NCBI GenBank assembly: GCA_017591395.1
Contig: WEDG01001047.1
Coordinates: 180,822-244,821 of the forward strand
Direction of reading: 5' to 3'
DNA: 64,000 nucleotides
Source: Schistocephalus solidus
Lineage: Eukaryota > Platyhelminthes > Cestoda > Diphyllobothriidea > Diphyllobothriidae
Part shown: piece by piece, positions 55,303 to 64,000 of the stretch
How the letters are laid out: each line of letters begins with the position of its first letter
How positions within the stretch are numbered: the stretch's first letter is position 1
Notes under the pieces: generated by a model
What the model was told of the DNA's origin: nothing
Databases searched by the model: none
What the model saw: the letters and a program-made list of their open reading frames with translations, nothing else
Position numbers and translations under genes: made by a program

Positions 55303-55798
55303 GTGAGTTGAACACGTTTCCGCTCGCGCTTAACATGTTTTTTCTCGTGCCAACGCTCGTTCCCCTCGGACAATAATAGATATGGATCTTTTTACAGACT
55401 TGACAGCAATTCATCGTGTGTAAATAGGGGAAACTTCCACATCCTCGGTTTACTAGAGTCCCACAGTATAGATACTTTCTAGTTTTAATTTCCTCAGTCA
55501 GGTCATACCCGAGTGCAGATGAGCTCAGCCTCAGACAATCCACCCCGAGGCACGGGCAAATCATAGTCAAACGTGGCTAACATAATAAGCTGGGATAAAA
55601 TATATTTTCTTAACCTTAATCTCAACGCACACATTACTGACCTTTCTCCCCCGCCCCCCCCCCCCCCCCTAGAAACCGTGTTTTGTTGTTGTCTGATGCA
55701 TGTACAGAAGTTTTCTGTACTTAACTCTGTCCCCTATCTTTCCCCATCTGAGATCCTGTATACCTCCTATTCAAAATTAACCATCAATACTTGGAGAT
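55303..55798 (+). other. RNF intron 1, first part
   Basis: Contains a C-run at about 55653-55669. Nothing else recognised. Confidence 0.45.
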
Positions 55799-56177
55799 GG
55801 TAAGGATGCCTTTTATGACCGCCTAAACAGGACATGAAACCAGGAACCGCCCGCAGTAAAAGTGGATTGGTTCCAAATTTTTCGGAACTTATGTTTAGAA
55901 TTCAGCTGAGAGTTTAGGGTACGTTTTGGGTTAGGATGAAGGTCAGATTTAGGGTTGGGGTCAGGATCGTGTGAAGGGCTAAGGTTTGAGTTCGCGTCAT
56001 CCATAGAGTTACCATTAAGGGTAGGGGTAGGATTACGGTTAGTTTAGTTTAAATAAGGGTTACTTTTAGGGTTAAGACATGGGCCTATTTACTTTTCCTG
56101 AAATCTACCTTTGTTAAGTGGACGGGGTGTTACAATTTCCATGTCCGGTTTAAGCGGCCATACAAGGTATACTTACC
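55799..56177. mobile_element. MITE-like element with telomere-like core, second copy
   Basis: 379 bp. The left end GGTAAGGATGCCTTTTATGA (then CCGCCTAAAC) pairs with the reverse complement of the right end, GGTAAGTATACCTTGTATGG (then CCGCTTAAAC), over about 33 bp. The core has TTTAGGG, GGGTTAGG and AGGGTTG units in loose array. It shares GGTAAGGAT ends with the 45.6-kb element. Confidence 0.7.
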
Positions 56178-56914
56178 TTTCAATTAACAAAATTGGACTT
56201 AGCAGGTAGTTTCTGCCATGTCGAGCTGCCATTTTTCTGTAACCGTTTTAACTCTGGTAATGGTTTTCTCCTTTCGACAAATGTCGCAAAATACCTTTCG
56301 TGACATTGGAATATTCATTCACATCTTTTTGGGTCTCACTGGCTCCTGGTGTTTCAACCACGAACGCTGACCCACCCGCTGTTTTAACCCGAGTTTAATG
56401 GGCTATCGGGCAGTTAAAATTTATTTCCGTATCCACCTGAGCTAGCAGGATCGCTCTGCCGTTCTCAGCAAACGTACAGTGCGTCACCAATCTTATTCCG
56501 AGTTAACCGAATTTCTGAAATACATCTCGATTAAAAAGATGGCTTAAGTGGCGTTGGAATATAGCTCATCGTGTGGCGGCATACTCCAATAAAATGTTGG
56601 CATGCCCGGATGCTGGCTTCTGAATGGACATCTTGCCGGTGGCCCGCAAAAACCGCACTCAGTAAAAATGCTTCTTATACATTAGGTCGTTTTTCTATTG
56701 ATGTTTGTTTCCCTTATAAAACGAACTATGTGCTATCTGAAAAAATTCACAAAAATATCCTTTTTTGTACTCATCTGGCAGCCAGTGGCCTCTTCTTCGA
56801 ATTTTATATTCGGAAAAGGGCTGCCTATCGGTATAAAAAGGTTCTAATGATGGGCTTTTTTAAGACCGTGCAATGAACTATACAACACAGGCTGATTTTA
56901 GGAAAAAAATTACG
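56178..56914 (+). other. RNF intron 1, middle part
   Basis: No recognised feature. Confidence 0.4.
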
Positions 56915-57112
56915 CTATGGTAGATGGTCGCTCACCGATCGGTTACGGGACTCACTTGTCCCACTTGTGTGTCTCGAAACCGACAAGACAATGAGCTTGC
57001 AGGGAAGTGGGTTAGAGCGTTGGACTTCGAACCAACAGGTCGCAAGTTCGAGCCTCGGGTGCCGCAACACCTGGTATTGTGTATAACTGACGGTCTTTGT
57101 CGGTGATGTCAT
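56915..57112 (+). mobile_element. Array B-type SINE copy, rearranged
   Basis: The tRNA-like module (56993-57060) has GGGAAGTGGGTTAGAGCG and GGTCGCAAGTTCGAGCCTCG. The leader before it (GGTCGCTCACCGATCGGTTA) is in the opposite orientation to the module. The hammerhead region is deleted: GTGTATAACTGA joins straight to CGGTCTTTGTCGG. Confidence 0.7.
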
Positions 57113-58210
57113 TCTACTTTACGATACCTTTTTAACACTGTAGAGGAATGTATAGTTTCATTTATCCGGGCGGCATACAGCTTGTAGACTGGAAGCCCTA
57201 AGCGCGTATACAATGCTGAATCGAGCTCAAAAATGTCCGAAATTGCTTCGCATTGGGCTGCACGGTAGTTACTACCACAATCCCACTCAAGTTACCCGTC
57301 CTAATCGCAAGCGCTTTTGAGAATTTATGTTAATGTTGCATGAGATCTGTCAGTAACTGTAAGGTGAACCCGGTTGCCCAGCCAATTAGAACGTTGGAAT
57401 TCAGAACTCAATCGATCCCCTAAACCCCTTGTTCAAATCACAGCTGTGCGAGCATCTGAAGTTCTGTAGGTTTATAGCGGTTAATATGTCAGAGCTGGCT
57501 ATTCCAATGCCATTTTTTGCTAGGCAACTTTATCAGACAGTTGCTGATTACCACGAAATACCCTAAATGAACCCTTGGCCCCGCCAGAACTCTAGTCCGA
57601 AATGAGATTGCTATGTCCTGTATTCAGTCAGAAAACTCCAGTGAATGCATCTCATGTGAATGTTCTGTGTGCGAAAAGCAGACTTGTAGAGCTCAGCCCT
57701 ACGCGGTCTGTGCTGAAGCTGACAGCACTGAGTTCAAATGTTTGCATAAAAATCAGGATCAGACCTGACAAGTCCTCTTCCGTTAACGTTACTCCGACTT
57801 CGCTAATTTTCGTTCAACAGAATTAAACCTGGCTACGTTTGCTTGTCTCCAAGCGGCATGCTGTAAACAAATAAAAAATACTGATGAATCACCTTTGGGA
57901 CATGTAATAAACAAAAACAGGGTAGAATATTTTAATGAAATTGATCGGATGTTTCTTAGCGAGTTTTAAGGGCTTTTCTGGAGTTTTTCTTCGACTTACA
58001 GCAACCGAGTTCCCCAAGGTTCCGCACTGTGAGGAGTGGAATTCATTCGTAAGATATTAGCGCTGATGTAATGAGGTCATTTCAGGTGGACTGAGAAAAC
58101 CCGCATTTGAAGATGTCCGCGCTCCAGCCGGACATTTGATCACACGCAACCCATGCGCCACATTTTAATGTCACCCTGAAAGACATAATTTGCTTTCTTG
58201 TTTATCCTAG
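57113..58210 (+). other. RNF intron 1, last part
   Basis: A faint tRNA-like remnant may lie near 57375-57450 (GCCAATTAGAACGTTGGAAT). Otherwise nothing recognised. Confidence 0.35.
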
Positions 58211-58313
58211 GTAATACCGCTATACGGTAGAGGAGGAGACCACAAAACAGATCCCAGATCCAAAATCCCACCAAGACCGCCAGGACAAAGGACAGAACCT
58301 CAACAGGGCAGCC
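58211..58313 (+). CDS. RNF185: RNF5/RNF185-type E3 ligase, exon 2
   Basis: After the tttatcctag acceptor, phase 0: [34 protein letters not shown], then one base of an Arg codon before gtgtta. [20 protein letters not shown] is the hallmark of RNF5/RNF185 after the RING. One or more exons for the Phe-rich region and the carboxyl membrane anchor are not in the window. Confidence 0.9.
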
Positions 58314-58409
58314 GTGTTAGTTGAATTCCGGTTTTATGACATGCTTGCCCCTCTTTTTGCCGCCCCACCTCCCCCTCCCCCCCACACACACACACGATAG
58401 TTCGACCGT

Positions 58410-58740
58410 CGTAGTCCGACGATGTCCACCGTATGCTCCATGGAAGGGTGGTGCAGGAACGGTGACTTACGCGTGAATTAGTTTTAAGTGATAGTAGCCT
58501 TGCGCTCCTCCTCCCCCACCTGAGCCCGGTGTCCAGACAGAGTCAAGAAGACCAGAGGCAGGAGAGGACGCAGGTGGCTGGCGAGGCTGGGTCCCCTAAG
58601 TCCTAGCCGCCCCTAGGCGTGCCACCACACCTCCCATGTTCGGCATTTGTTAGCGGAGCGCAACCTGAATAACGCATGCCGTGCGCTGATGTAGCCCCCG
58701 TGTTGGTCCAACGCATCTACCACGTGGCCCGTTTAGGGGC
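58410..58740 (-). repeat. 3' terminal module of zinc-finger LINE copy 2
   Basis: Same module as 34500-35040 and 40440-40640, reversed. Has GTGACTTACGCGTGAATTAG, GGTGTCCAGACAGAGTCAAG, CCCATGTTCGGCATTTGTTA and CACGTGGCCCGTTTAGGGG. Confidence 0.65.
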
Positions 58741-59611
58741 ACTTGCGCTGCATCTACCGCAATCTCTCCTCCTCCCCACCTGAACCCGGTGTCATGACAG
58801 AGTCAAGAAGACCGGAGATGGGACATGGCGCAGGTGGCTGGCGCGGCTGGAGCCGCCCCTGGGCGTACCACCATATCTGGCTCGGATCCCACGGAGTGGG
58901 AGTGCCATAAAGGCCACATTAAGAAGGAGCCATTGCAGCCTGACTCAGTCCGCCAGTCAGCCACTACACACAAAACACACATTGGGTTGACCACGCGGTC
59001 CGAATTATCCCGTCAGTTGGCAATATTCCAAGCCACGGCTTTTAGCGCACCGTGATAGTTTCAAGCGCGTCAGATAGTTTATAGTGTGGAAACTTGGCTG
59101 AGCCGTCGAACTCACAATCAGACCACCGTTTGAGGCGGTGAGTTTTATGATGTGGAAGTTGGCGCAGATTCTGTTGACCTCGTCTACGTGTACTACGTAC
59201 ACGAACTGCCTCCCGAACACAAGCCCCAGGATTTCACACGGCAGGGGTTGAACGGCCCACATCTCACATATGTGATATAGCCAGAGGTCACGCTAAGAAG
59301 GAGCCAAAGCAGCCTGGCTATCAGCCCACCAGTCAACCACTCCACACAACACACATTGAACTGACTGCGAGATCTGAGTGTAATTGTTATTCGGCAACCT
59401 TCGAATCCACGGCGCCGATTGCCCCGTGATAGTCTGAAGCTCAGATCACACATGTAACAGAGGAGCCACAAGGAGAAGTACCAAGGAGCATACTTGCCTC
59501 TCAATCAGCTATGCAGACTGAGAACATGTTTCTTGTGGTGTTGCATGCGATCATGTGAGATGTAGAGGCTGATGGGGAGAGATGTAGTGTTGTGGTATAG
59601 CCGGAGGTGTT

Positions 59612-60298
59612 CTACCGCAGGTTGTCGTGGAGACGCATGTGACCTAGTAGCCCCATGCGATGTGCGAATGTGCGTGGGCAGTGCGGACAGTTGAGTTGGA
59701 TGTGGCGGGTATATGTTGGTGCTCCTTGCACTGGTTCGCCGGTCTCTGTGCGATGGATTCGCAAGTGATCGACCAGGCCGATGCGTGATGTGCATGTGAG
59801 GTGACAATGAGGACAAGATAGGTCGAGATGTGCTGAGTCTGATGGGGCTCTGCTGCCGGTACTAGTACTCGCGCTCATGGGAGGACTATGGGAAATTTTA
59901 ATAGGTGCGTAATATATGTTAGCTGTGCTGGCATCGCGGTGGATTTCGCTTTCTTGGATGTGCATGTGACCGAGCAGGTCCATGCGGTGAGTGAATGCGC
60001 GTGGGCAGTGAGGGCATTTGAGGCGGCGGTCTCTGCTGTGTGTTGGTGCTCCATGCACTGGCTCGCCAGTCTCTGTGCGATGGATTCGCAAGTAATTGAC
60101 CAGGTCGATGTATGATCGCAATGAGGACAGGTTAGTACCGGTCACCATCACTGGTACCGGGGGCGGCGGTGGTGTTGGAGCTAGCAGGTGGCAGGTAGCC
60201 GGAGGTGGTGGGAGTGGGACCAGTGGTGTTTGTCGCCGTGATCGGCGCAAGGGGTGGGGGAGGGAGGATGGTGTCGGTGCTCGCGGGCGGCGAGGCAT
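59612..60298 (-). CDS. C2H2 zinc-finger protein encoded by the LINE (copy 2)
   Basis: 228 open codons, the longest intact zinc-finger frame here. After a Pro-rich amino end come one decayed finger (LSSLRSYIDLVNYLRIH), LKCPHCPRAFTHRMDLLGHM with HIQ, LSCPHCHLTCTSRIGLVDHL with RIH, and LNCPHCPRTFAHRMGLLGHM with RLH. The spacers are HRTETGEPVHGAPTHSR and HRTETGEPVQGAPTYTR. It normally forms the carboxyl tail of the LINE polyprotein, probably nucleic-acid binding. Here it follows the truncated RT in another frame, so whether it is made alone is unknown. Confidence 0.78.
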   Translation of the reverse strand: MPRRPRAPTPSSLPHPLRRSRRQTPLVPLPPPPATCHLLAPTPPPPPVPVMVTGTNLSSLRSYIDLVNYLRIHRTETGEPVHGAPTHSRDRRLKCPHCPRAFTHRMDLLGHMHIQESEIHRDASTANIYYAPIKISHSPPMSASTSTGSRAPSDSAHLDLSCPHCHLTCTSRIGLVDHLRIHRTETGEPVQGAPTYTRHIQLNCPHCPRTFAHRMGLLGHMRLHDNLR

Positions 60299-60484
60299 GA
60301 TGAAGGGGTTATCAGTGGTTGGGGTGGTCGTCGTCGTGGGGTCTAAGGCAGGTGTGGTAGAAGTTGGTATTGTGGGATTGATGTTGCACTGAGCTCGAAG
60401 ATGTCCAACTAGGCCGATTCTCGCGCGGAATGTGCGCGCCTTGTGAGTGAATCTCTCGGGACAGCCGAATTTCTGTGTGACTTT

Positions 60485-60913
60485 TCACAGTCCGTCGCGA
60501 TTCACCGTGTCAAAGGCTTTCGTCAGATCAACGAAGGTAGTGTATAGGTGAGTTCGCATCTCCTGGCACTTCTTTTGTAGCTGGCGGGCGGCAAAGATCA
60601 TGACGGTTGTTCCGCGGTATCGGTGGAAGGCACATTGTCTTTCCGGGAGCAGGCCCTGCTCTAGGTGACCGTTCGCCTTCCTCTTGTAGAGATGGATGAT
60701 GGTCGCGTCTTCCCAATCCCGATGTACTTGTTCTTGGCGCCACATCTCCTGGAAGAGTGTTGTGAGTTCTGCCATCAGCCGGGGTCCGCCGTGCTTGTAG
60801 ACTTCCGGTGGGATTGCGTCGGATCCCGGTGCCTTACTGCTGGAAATCTGCTGCATGGCCTGGATGGTTTCTGATAGGGAAGGCGGCAGGTGTAGGTCAC
60901 TGTTCGTATGCAC
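60485..60913 (-). pseudogene. RT amino half (copy 2)
   Basis: 142 codons parallel to 37125-37550: LPPSLSETIQAMQQISSSKA, DWEDATIIHLYKRKANGHLE, QGLLPERQCAFHRYRGTTVM, and TTFVDLTKAFDTVNRDGL. TGA replaces the Trp codon after NRDGL. The same missing fingers region (KANGH to LEQGLLPE) is seen, and the same jump from KFGCPERFTH to the finger remnant follows in the next codons. Confidence 0.82.
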
Positions 60914-60985
60914 TTCAGGGAGTCGGTCAATGGCAGCATCGGAGATGGCTGATGAGAAATTAAGGACACTTCTGAAGTGTTCAGC

Positions 60986-61492
60986 CTAACGCTTCAGAAT
61001 TTGCAATTTCTCTGTCAGCAGTGTTGTGCTGTCAGAGTTGAGCAGCGGTGCGGTCCCCTTGATGCAGGGGCCGTAGATGGCCTTGATGGCTTTGAAAAGG
61101 TTTTTCATTTCATTGCTGTCCGCATTCCCCCGGATTTCCTCAGTCTTTCGGACCATCCAGGCGTCCTGCATCTCCCGCAGCCGTTGCTGTACAAGGCGCC
61201 GGCATCTGAAGAAGGCTGCTTTGGTGGCGTCAGTCCGAAGGTCCATGTAGGCTTTGTGTAGGCGATTCTTCTCCGCGAGTAAGTTGCTGATGTCGGCGTC
61301 ATTGTCGTCAAACCAGTCCCGGTGTTGACGGTGTGCGCGTTCGAGGACTTCGAGGACGGTGGACTGGATGACATTTTGCAGTTGACACCATCGTGTCTTC
61401 ACGATGGCGTAATTATCTGGAGTATGCAGGTCCTCCCGTTCCTGGGTTATTTGGTTGCCGAAATCAAAACAGTGAGCAGGCAAATTTAACAA
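60986..61492 (-). pseudogene. LINE linker and pre-RT region (copy 2)
   Basis: 168 codons equivalent to 36552-37052, about 90% similar by eye, with MLNLPAHCFDFGNQITQERE and RAHRQHRDWFDDNDADISNL. Two codons longer than copy 1 around HRQHRD, where copy 1 has lost bases. Confidence 0.8.
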
Positions 61493-61729
61493 AAGAGTAT
61501 TTAACTTACCTGGTGGTCACCTACCATGGGGCCTTCGTCGGGGTTGAAGTCGTAGCCTCATCATGGAGATGACGAGGCGGTGATCCATTGGCATTGCGGA
61601 TCGCCTTGGTCACCAGCACGTCCTGTCAATCACGCCTCCGGACGAGAACATAGTCCAGCTGCTGTCAGCGCCGCGATCGAGGATGCATGCTCGTGGCCTT
61701 CTCCTGCGTTGGTAGGCGGAAGGTGTTGG

Positions 61730-62446
61730 TCACCAGGAGACGGTGTTCAGCACAAGTTCGCAGATGAAAAGGTCGTTATAGTTACAGACACCAAGACCAT
61801 GAGGACCCAGCACTCCCTGCCAGGCAGTGTGGTATGTCTTGAGGCAGACGTTTAAGTCGCTAAGGACAAGCAACTTATCTGCCTTCGGCACATTCGCCAG
61901 CAGGGCGTGCATGTCCTCGTAGAATTTGTCCTTCGCCACATCAGATCCCGTCATTGGGGGAGCGTAGGCGCTGTTGATGGTGGCGAACTCGTGTCCGCTA
62001 AGAAGCCGGCGGAGGCTCATCAGGCGATCATTGATGCCCTGCGACAGACAGGGCAGACGACCCACGATTTCATTCCGGATGGCAAGCACGACACCAGCGT
62101 CGCGTCGCTCTACCTTTGGCAGGCCGCTCCAGAAGAAGGTGTAGCCAGCACCTGCCTCCTCCAGCTGAACCTTCTCAGAGAATCGGGCCTCGCTAAGCGC
62201 ATCAATGTCCACCTTGTAATCGGCCACTTCCCGATGGACTAGCGCCGTCCTCCATTCCGACCGGTTGCTCCTCGAATTGTCTAAAAGGGAACGCACATTC
62301 CAGGCCGCTAGTGTTAGCGGACTGACCTCAGCAGCCCGGAGGATGGGGATGGAGACGGGGGTATTGTTGTTTGTTTGAGATTTACGACCGCGTATTTTGG
62401 AGACATGCGAGTCGCGGCCGGCTGCAGAAGACGGGAGAGCCTGCAT
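61730..62446 (-). CDS. LINE apurinic-type endonuclease domain (copy 2)
   Basis: 238 open codons. [86 protein letters not shown] and GVLGPHGLG keep the Asn, Glu, Tyr and Asp-Asn positions of the fold. The frame ends at TVSW before the last SDH motif, so the domain is carboxyl-truncated. It is the best preserved coding part of this LINE in the window. Confidence 0.8.
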   Translation of the reverse strand: MQALPSSAAGRDSHVSKIRGRKSQTNNNTPVSIPILRAAEVSPLTLAAWNVRSLLDNSRSNRSEWRTALVHREVADYKVDIDALSEARFSEKVQLEEAGAGYTFFWSGLPKVERRDAGVVLAIRNEIVGRLPCLSQGINDRLMSLRRLLSGHEFATINSAYAPPMTGSDVAKDKFYEDMHALLANVPKADKLLVLSDLNVCLKTYHTAWQGVLGPHGLGVCNYNDLFICELVLNTVSW

Positions 62447-62505
62447 TCGTTTAGGGCTCCTTTTCTAGCCTCTTCCTCCGCGAGGAGGCAAGCAGTGCTG
62501 TCCAT

Positions 62506-63213
62506 ACATAGGGCTGTTTGGATATCCTAGACGGCTGCCGAACTCCACTATGGTTTTCGGTTTCATTTTAATGGAAGAGCGACCCGAGTTAGCCTGCGTC
62601 GCCTACGGGGTTGCTGTCGCCCCCATCGTAGGACTTTTTGAGAGGGAATGGGAGGTTGGAAGTTTGGGAGTCTGAAATAACGGATATGGAGGCACTTTAC
62701 AGCACCGGTGACCCTCTCCTGGTTTAGCCCGCCGTCGTGATGGGGTGCCCGAGGTGGGGCCGCTGGGAAGAACCCACCTTCGAGGAGAGCCACGGGTGAG
62801 AGTTGGGTACCAGTTAGAGGCGGCCACAGGAGCATTCACCACCTGTGCTTACCCCTTTACATAGGGCTGTTTGGATATCCTAGACGGCTGCCGAACTCCA
62901 CTATGGTTTTCGGTTTCATTTTAATGGAAGAGCGACCCGAGTTAGCCTGCGTCGCCTACGGGGTTGCTGTCGCTATCGTAGGACTTTTAGAGAATGGGAG
63001 GTTGGAAGTTTTGGGAGTCTGAAATAACGGATATGGGAGGCACTTACAGCACCAGTGACCTCTCCTGGTTTAGCCCGCCGTCGTGATGGGTGCCCGAGGT
63101 GTGGCCGCTGGGAAGAACCCACCTTCGAGGAGCCACGGGTGAGAGTTGGGTACCAGTTAGAGGCGCCACAGGAGCATTCACCACCTGTGCTACCCAATAG
63201 TACCTTCACCCCA
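62506..63213 (-). repeat. 354-bp tandem leader repeats of zinc-finger LINE copy 2
   Basis: Two head-to-tail units, starting at 62506 and 62860, each beginning CATAGGGCTGTTTGGATATC and ending near GGAGCATTCACCACCTGTGC. The second carries several small deletions. Related single sequence lies at 35230-35600 upstream of copy 1's endonuclease. Confidence 0.85.
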
Positions 63214-63301
63214 GGCAAACACACATATTTCCTATTTGTCTGCCGTGATAGCAACTTCAAGTCTTTTTAACCTGTTATAAATTTCGTTTCCACGCAAATT
63301 T

Positions 63302-63418
63302 TTGGGATTCGAACTCGAGATCTTTGGCATTTTGAGAGTCGAACGCTCTACCATTGAGCCACGGGCTCGTTGTTTTGTCGGCTGTGGTCGGGAATATAGA
63401 GTGATAGTGTGGGGCTCA
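63302..63418 (-). mobile_element. Array A-type SINE unit, reverse orientation
   Basis: Minus strand: leader with CCCACACTATCAC, tRNA-like module GAGCCCGTGGCTCAATGGTA and the B box GAGTTCGAATCCC. Forms a head-to-head junction with the next plus-strand unit near 63418. Confidence 0.7.
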
Positions 63419-63466
63419 CCCGATTCGAATCCCAGGTGTGCCATTGCCACACGTGGGATTGGGTTT

Positions 63467-63513
63467 GACTGGCTGATGATTTCGGCTAATAAGCCAAAAA
63501 TGGCCATTCCCGC
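63467..63513 (+). ncRNA. Decayed hammerhead-like motif
   Basis: GACUGG, CUGAUGA, helix II GGC-UAAUAA-GCC, AAAA in place of GAAA, UGGCCAUU, then CCCGCUC with a broken helix I. Probably inactive. Confidence 0.5.
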
Positions 63514-63784
63514 TCTCCCTTATCTTTGTGGGTTCCATTCCATCATATGCTACACGTCGCCATGCGACCGCCTGTCGAGTGGCTCTTAGTCTGGAGCTCC
63601 AGGGCACAACGGAACATGCATGTTGTTCCTTAAGCGGAAGCAGTGAGCCCCACACTATCATCATATTCCCTGATCACAACCGACAAACAACAACGAGCGT
63701 GGCTCCAATGGTAGAAGCGTTCGACTCAAATGCCAAAGGTCGCGGGTTCGAGATCCCAGGTGTGCCACACTTGGGATTGGGTTT

Positions 63785-63827
63785 GACTGGCTGATGACTA
63801 ATAAGCCAAAATGGCCATTCCGTCTCC
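63785..63827 (+). ncRNA. Decayed hammerhead-like motif
   Basis: GACUGG, CUGAUGA, then CUAAUAAGCC without its GGC partner, AAAA, UGGCCAUU and CCGUC. Helix II strand lost; probably inactive. Confidence 0.48.
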
Positions 63828-63945
63828 CTTATCTTTGTCTGTTCCATTCCATCATATGCCACCGCCGCGACCGCCCGAGGTCGGTCTGAGTCTAGGGCAC
63901 AACGGAACATGCATGTCCTTACAAGATCAGTGAGCCCCAATAATC

Positions 63946-63956
63946 ATATATATATA

Positions 63957-64000
<44 letters not shown>
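63946..64000. repeat. (TA)n microsatellite at window end
   Basis: TA repeat with one interruption at about 63962, starting inside a SINE-like leader and running off the window. Confidence 0.95.

Larger units (their letters stand above)
58410..63230 (-). mobile_element. Zinc-finger LINE (EN-RT-C2H2), copy 2
   Basis: Minus strand, from high to low coordinates: two 354-bp leader repeats (63213-62506), endonuclease (62446-61730), linker (61492-60986), RT amino half (60913-60485), zinc-finger ORF (60298-59612), 3' region (59611-58410). The RT catalytic core and carboxyl half are absent. It shares its deletion junctions with copy 1. It lies antisense, downstream of RNF exon 2, probably in intron 2. 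Confidence 0.87.
63419..63945 (+). mobile_element. Array A-type SINE units, plus orientation
   Basis: A partial unit from its B box (GATTCGAATCCCAGG) to its tail, then a nearly full unit with tRNA-like module (63694-63760), then the leader of a third unit cut by (TA)n. Same family as 19137-19819. Confidence 0.75.

Noticed and set aside
55653..55669. Homopolymer C run as a regulatory element
   Set aside because: Simple homopolymers occur repeatedly in the window (29.55, 30.34, 41.07 kb) without conserved context.

Overview
The window is nuclear DNA of a flatworm, most likely a diphyllobothriidean tapeworm (inference). The evidence is intron-split genes with GT-AG junctions, several 32-37 nt introns, and dense retroelement debris. 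One LINE family carries C2H2 zinc fingers of a type I associate with pseudophyllidean tapeworms (Spirometra, Dibothriocephalus, Schistocephalus). There are no bacterial features.

Two host genes lie on the + strand. (1) NAA25, the auxiliary subunit of the NatB N-terminal acetyltransferase, is reconstructed here as 17 phase-compatible coding exons from 6974 to 49074, predicting 1,118 residues. The first four exons are packed into 760 bp with tiny introns. Later introns reach 9.2 kb and are full of mobile elements. A poly(A) signal lies at 49376. (2) The first two coding exons of an RNF5/RNF185-type membrane RING E3 ligase are at 55033-55302 and 58211-58313. The rest of that gene lies beyond the window.

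Layout: 1-6973 holds LINE fragments, including a 1.79 kb duplication flanking an opposite-strand LINE. 6974-17276 holds NAA25 exons 1-7 with a Penelope-like element (PLE) at 10.5-11.25 kb. 17.3-21.05 kb is a repeat-rich intron with a 354-bp tandem repeat, (TA)n tracts and two tandem arrays of tRNA-like, SINE-like units. 21-34 kb holds exons 8-13 with another PLE fragment. 34.5-40.6 kb is an endonuclease/reverse transcriptase/zinc-finger LINE copy (+). 43.3-49.1 kb holds the last four NAA25 exons. 49.4-55 kb is intergenic. 55-58.3 kb is the RNF gene start. 58.4-63.2 kb is a second copy of the zinc-finger LINE (-). 63.3-64 kb has more SINE-like units.

The most notable signal is a set of type I hammerhead ribozyme-like motifs. 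They occur once per unit in the tandem tRNA-like arrays (units of 305 and 309 bp), in a third unrelated repeat at 20.83 kb, and in the terminal repeats of two PLE fragments. The 309-bp units keep the CUGAUGA and GAAA boxes, a minimal helix III and a 6-bp helix I, so tandem transcripts could self-cleave into 309-nt monomers. A second notable signal is that both zinc-finger LINE copies share the same internal deletions, which remove the RT catalytic core and join the RT amino half to zinc fingers.
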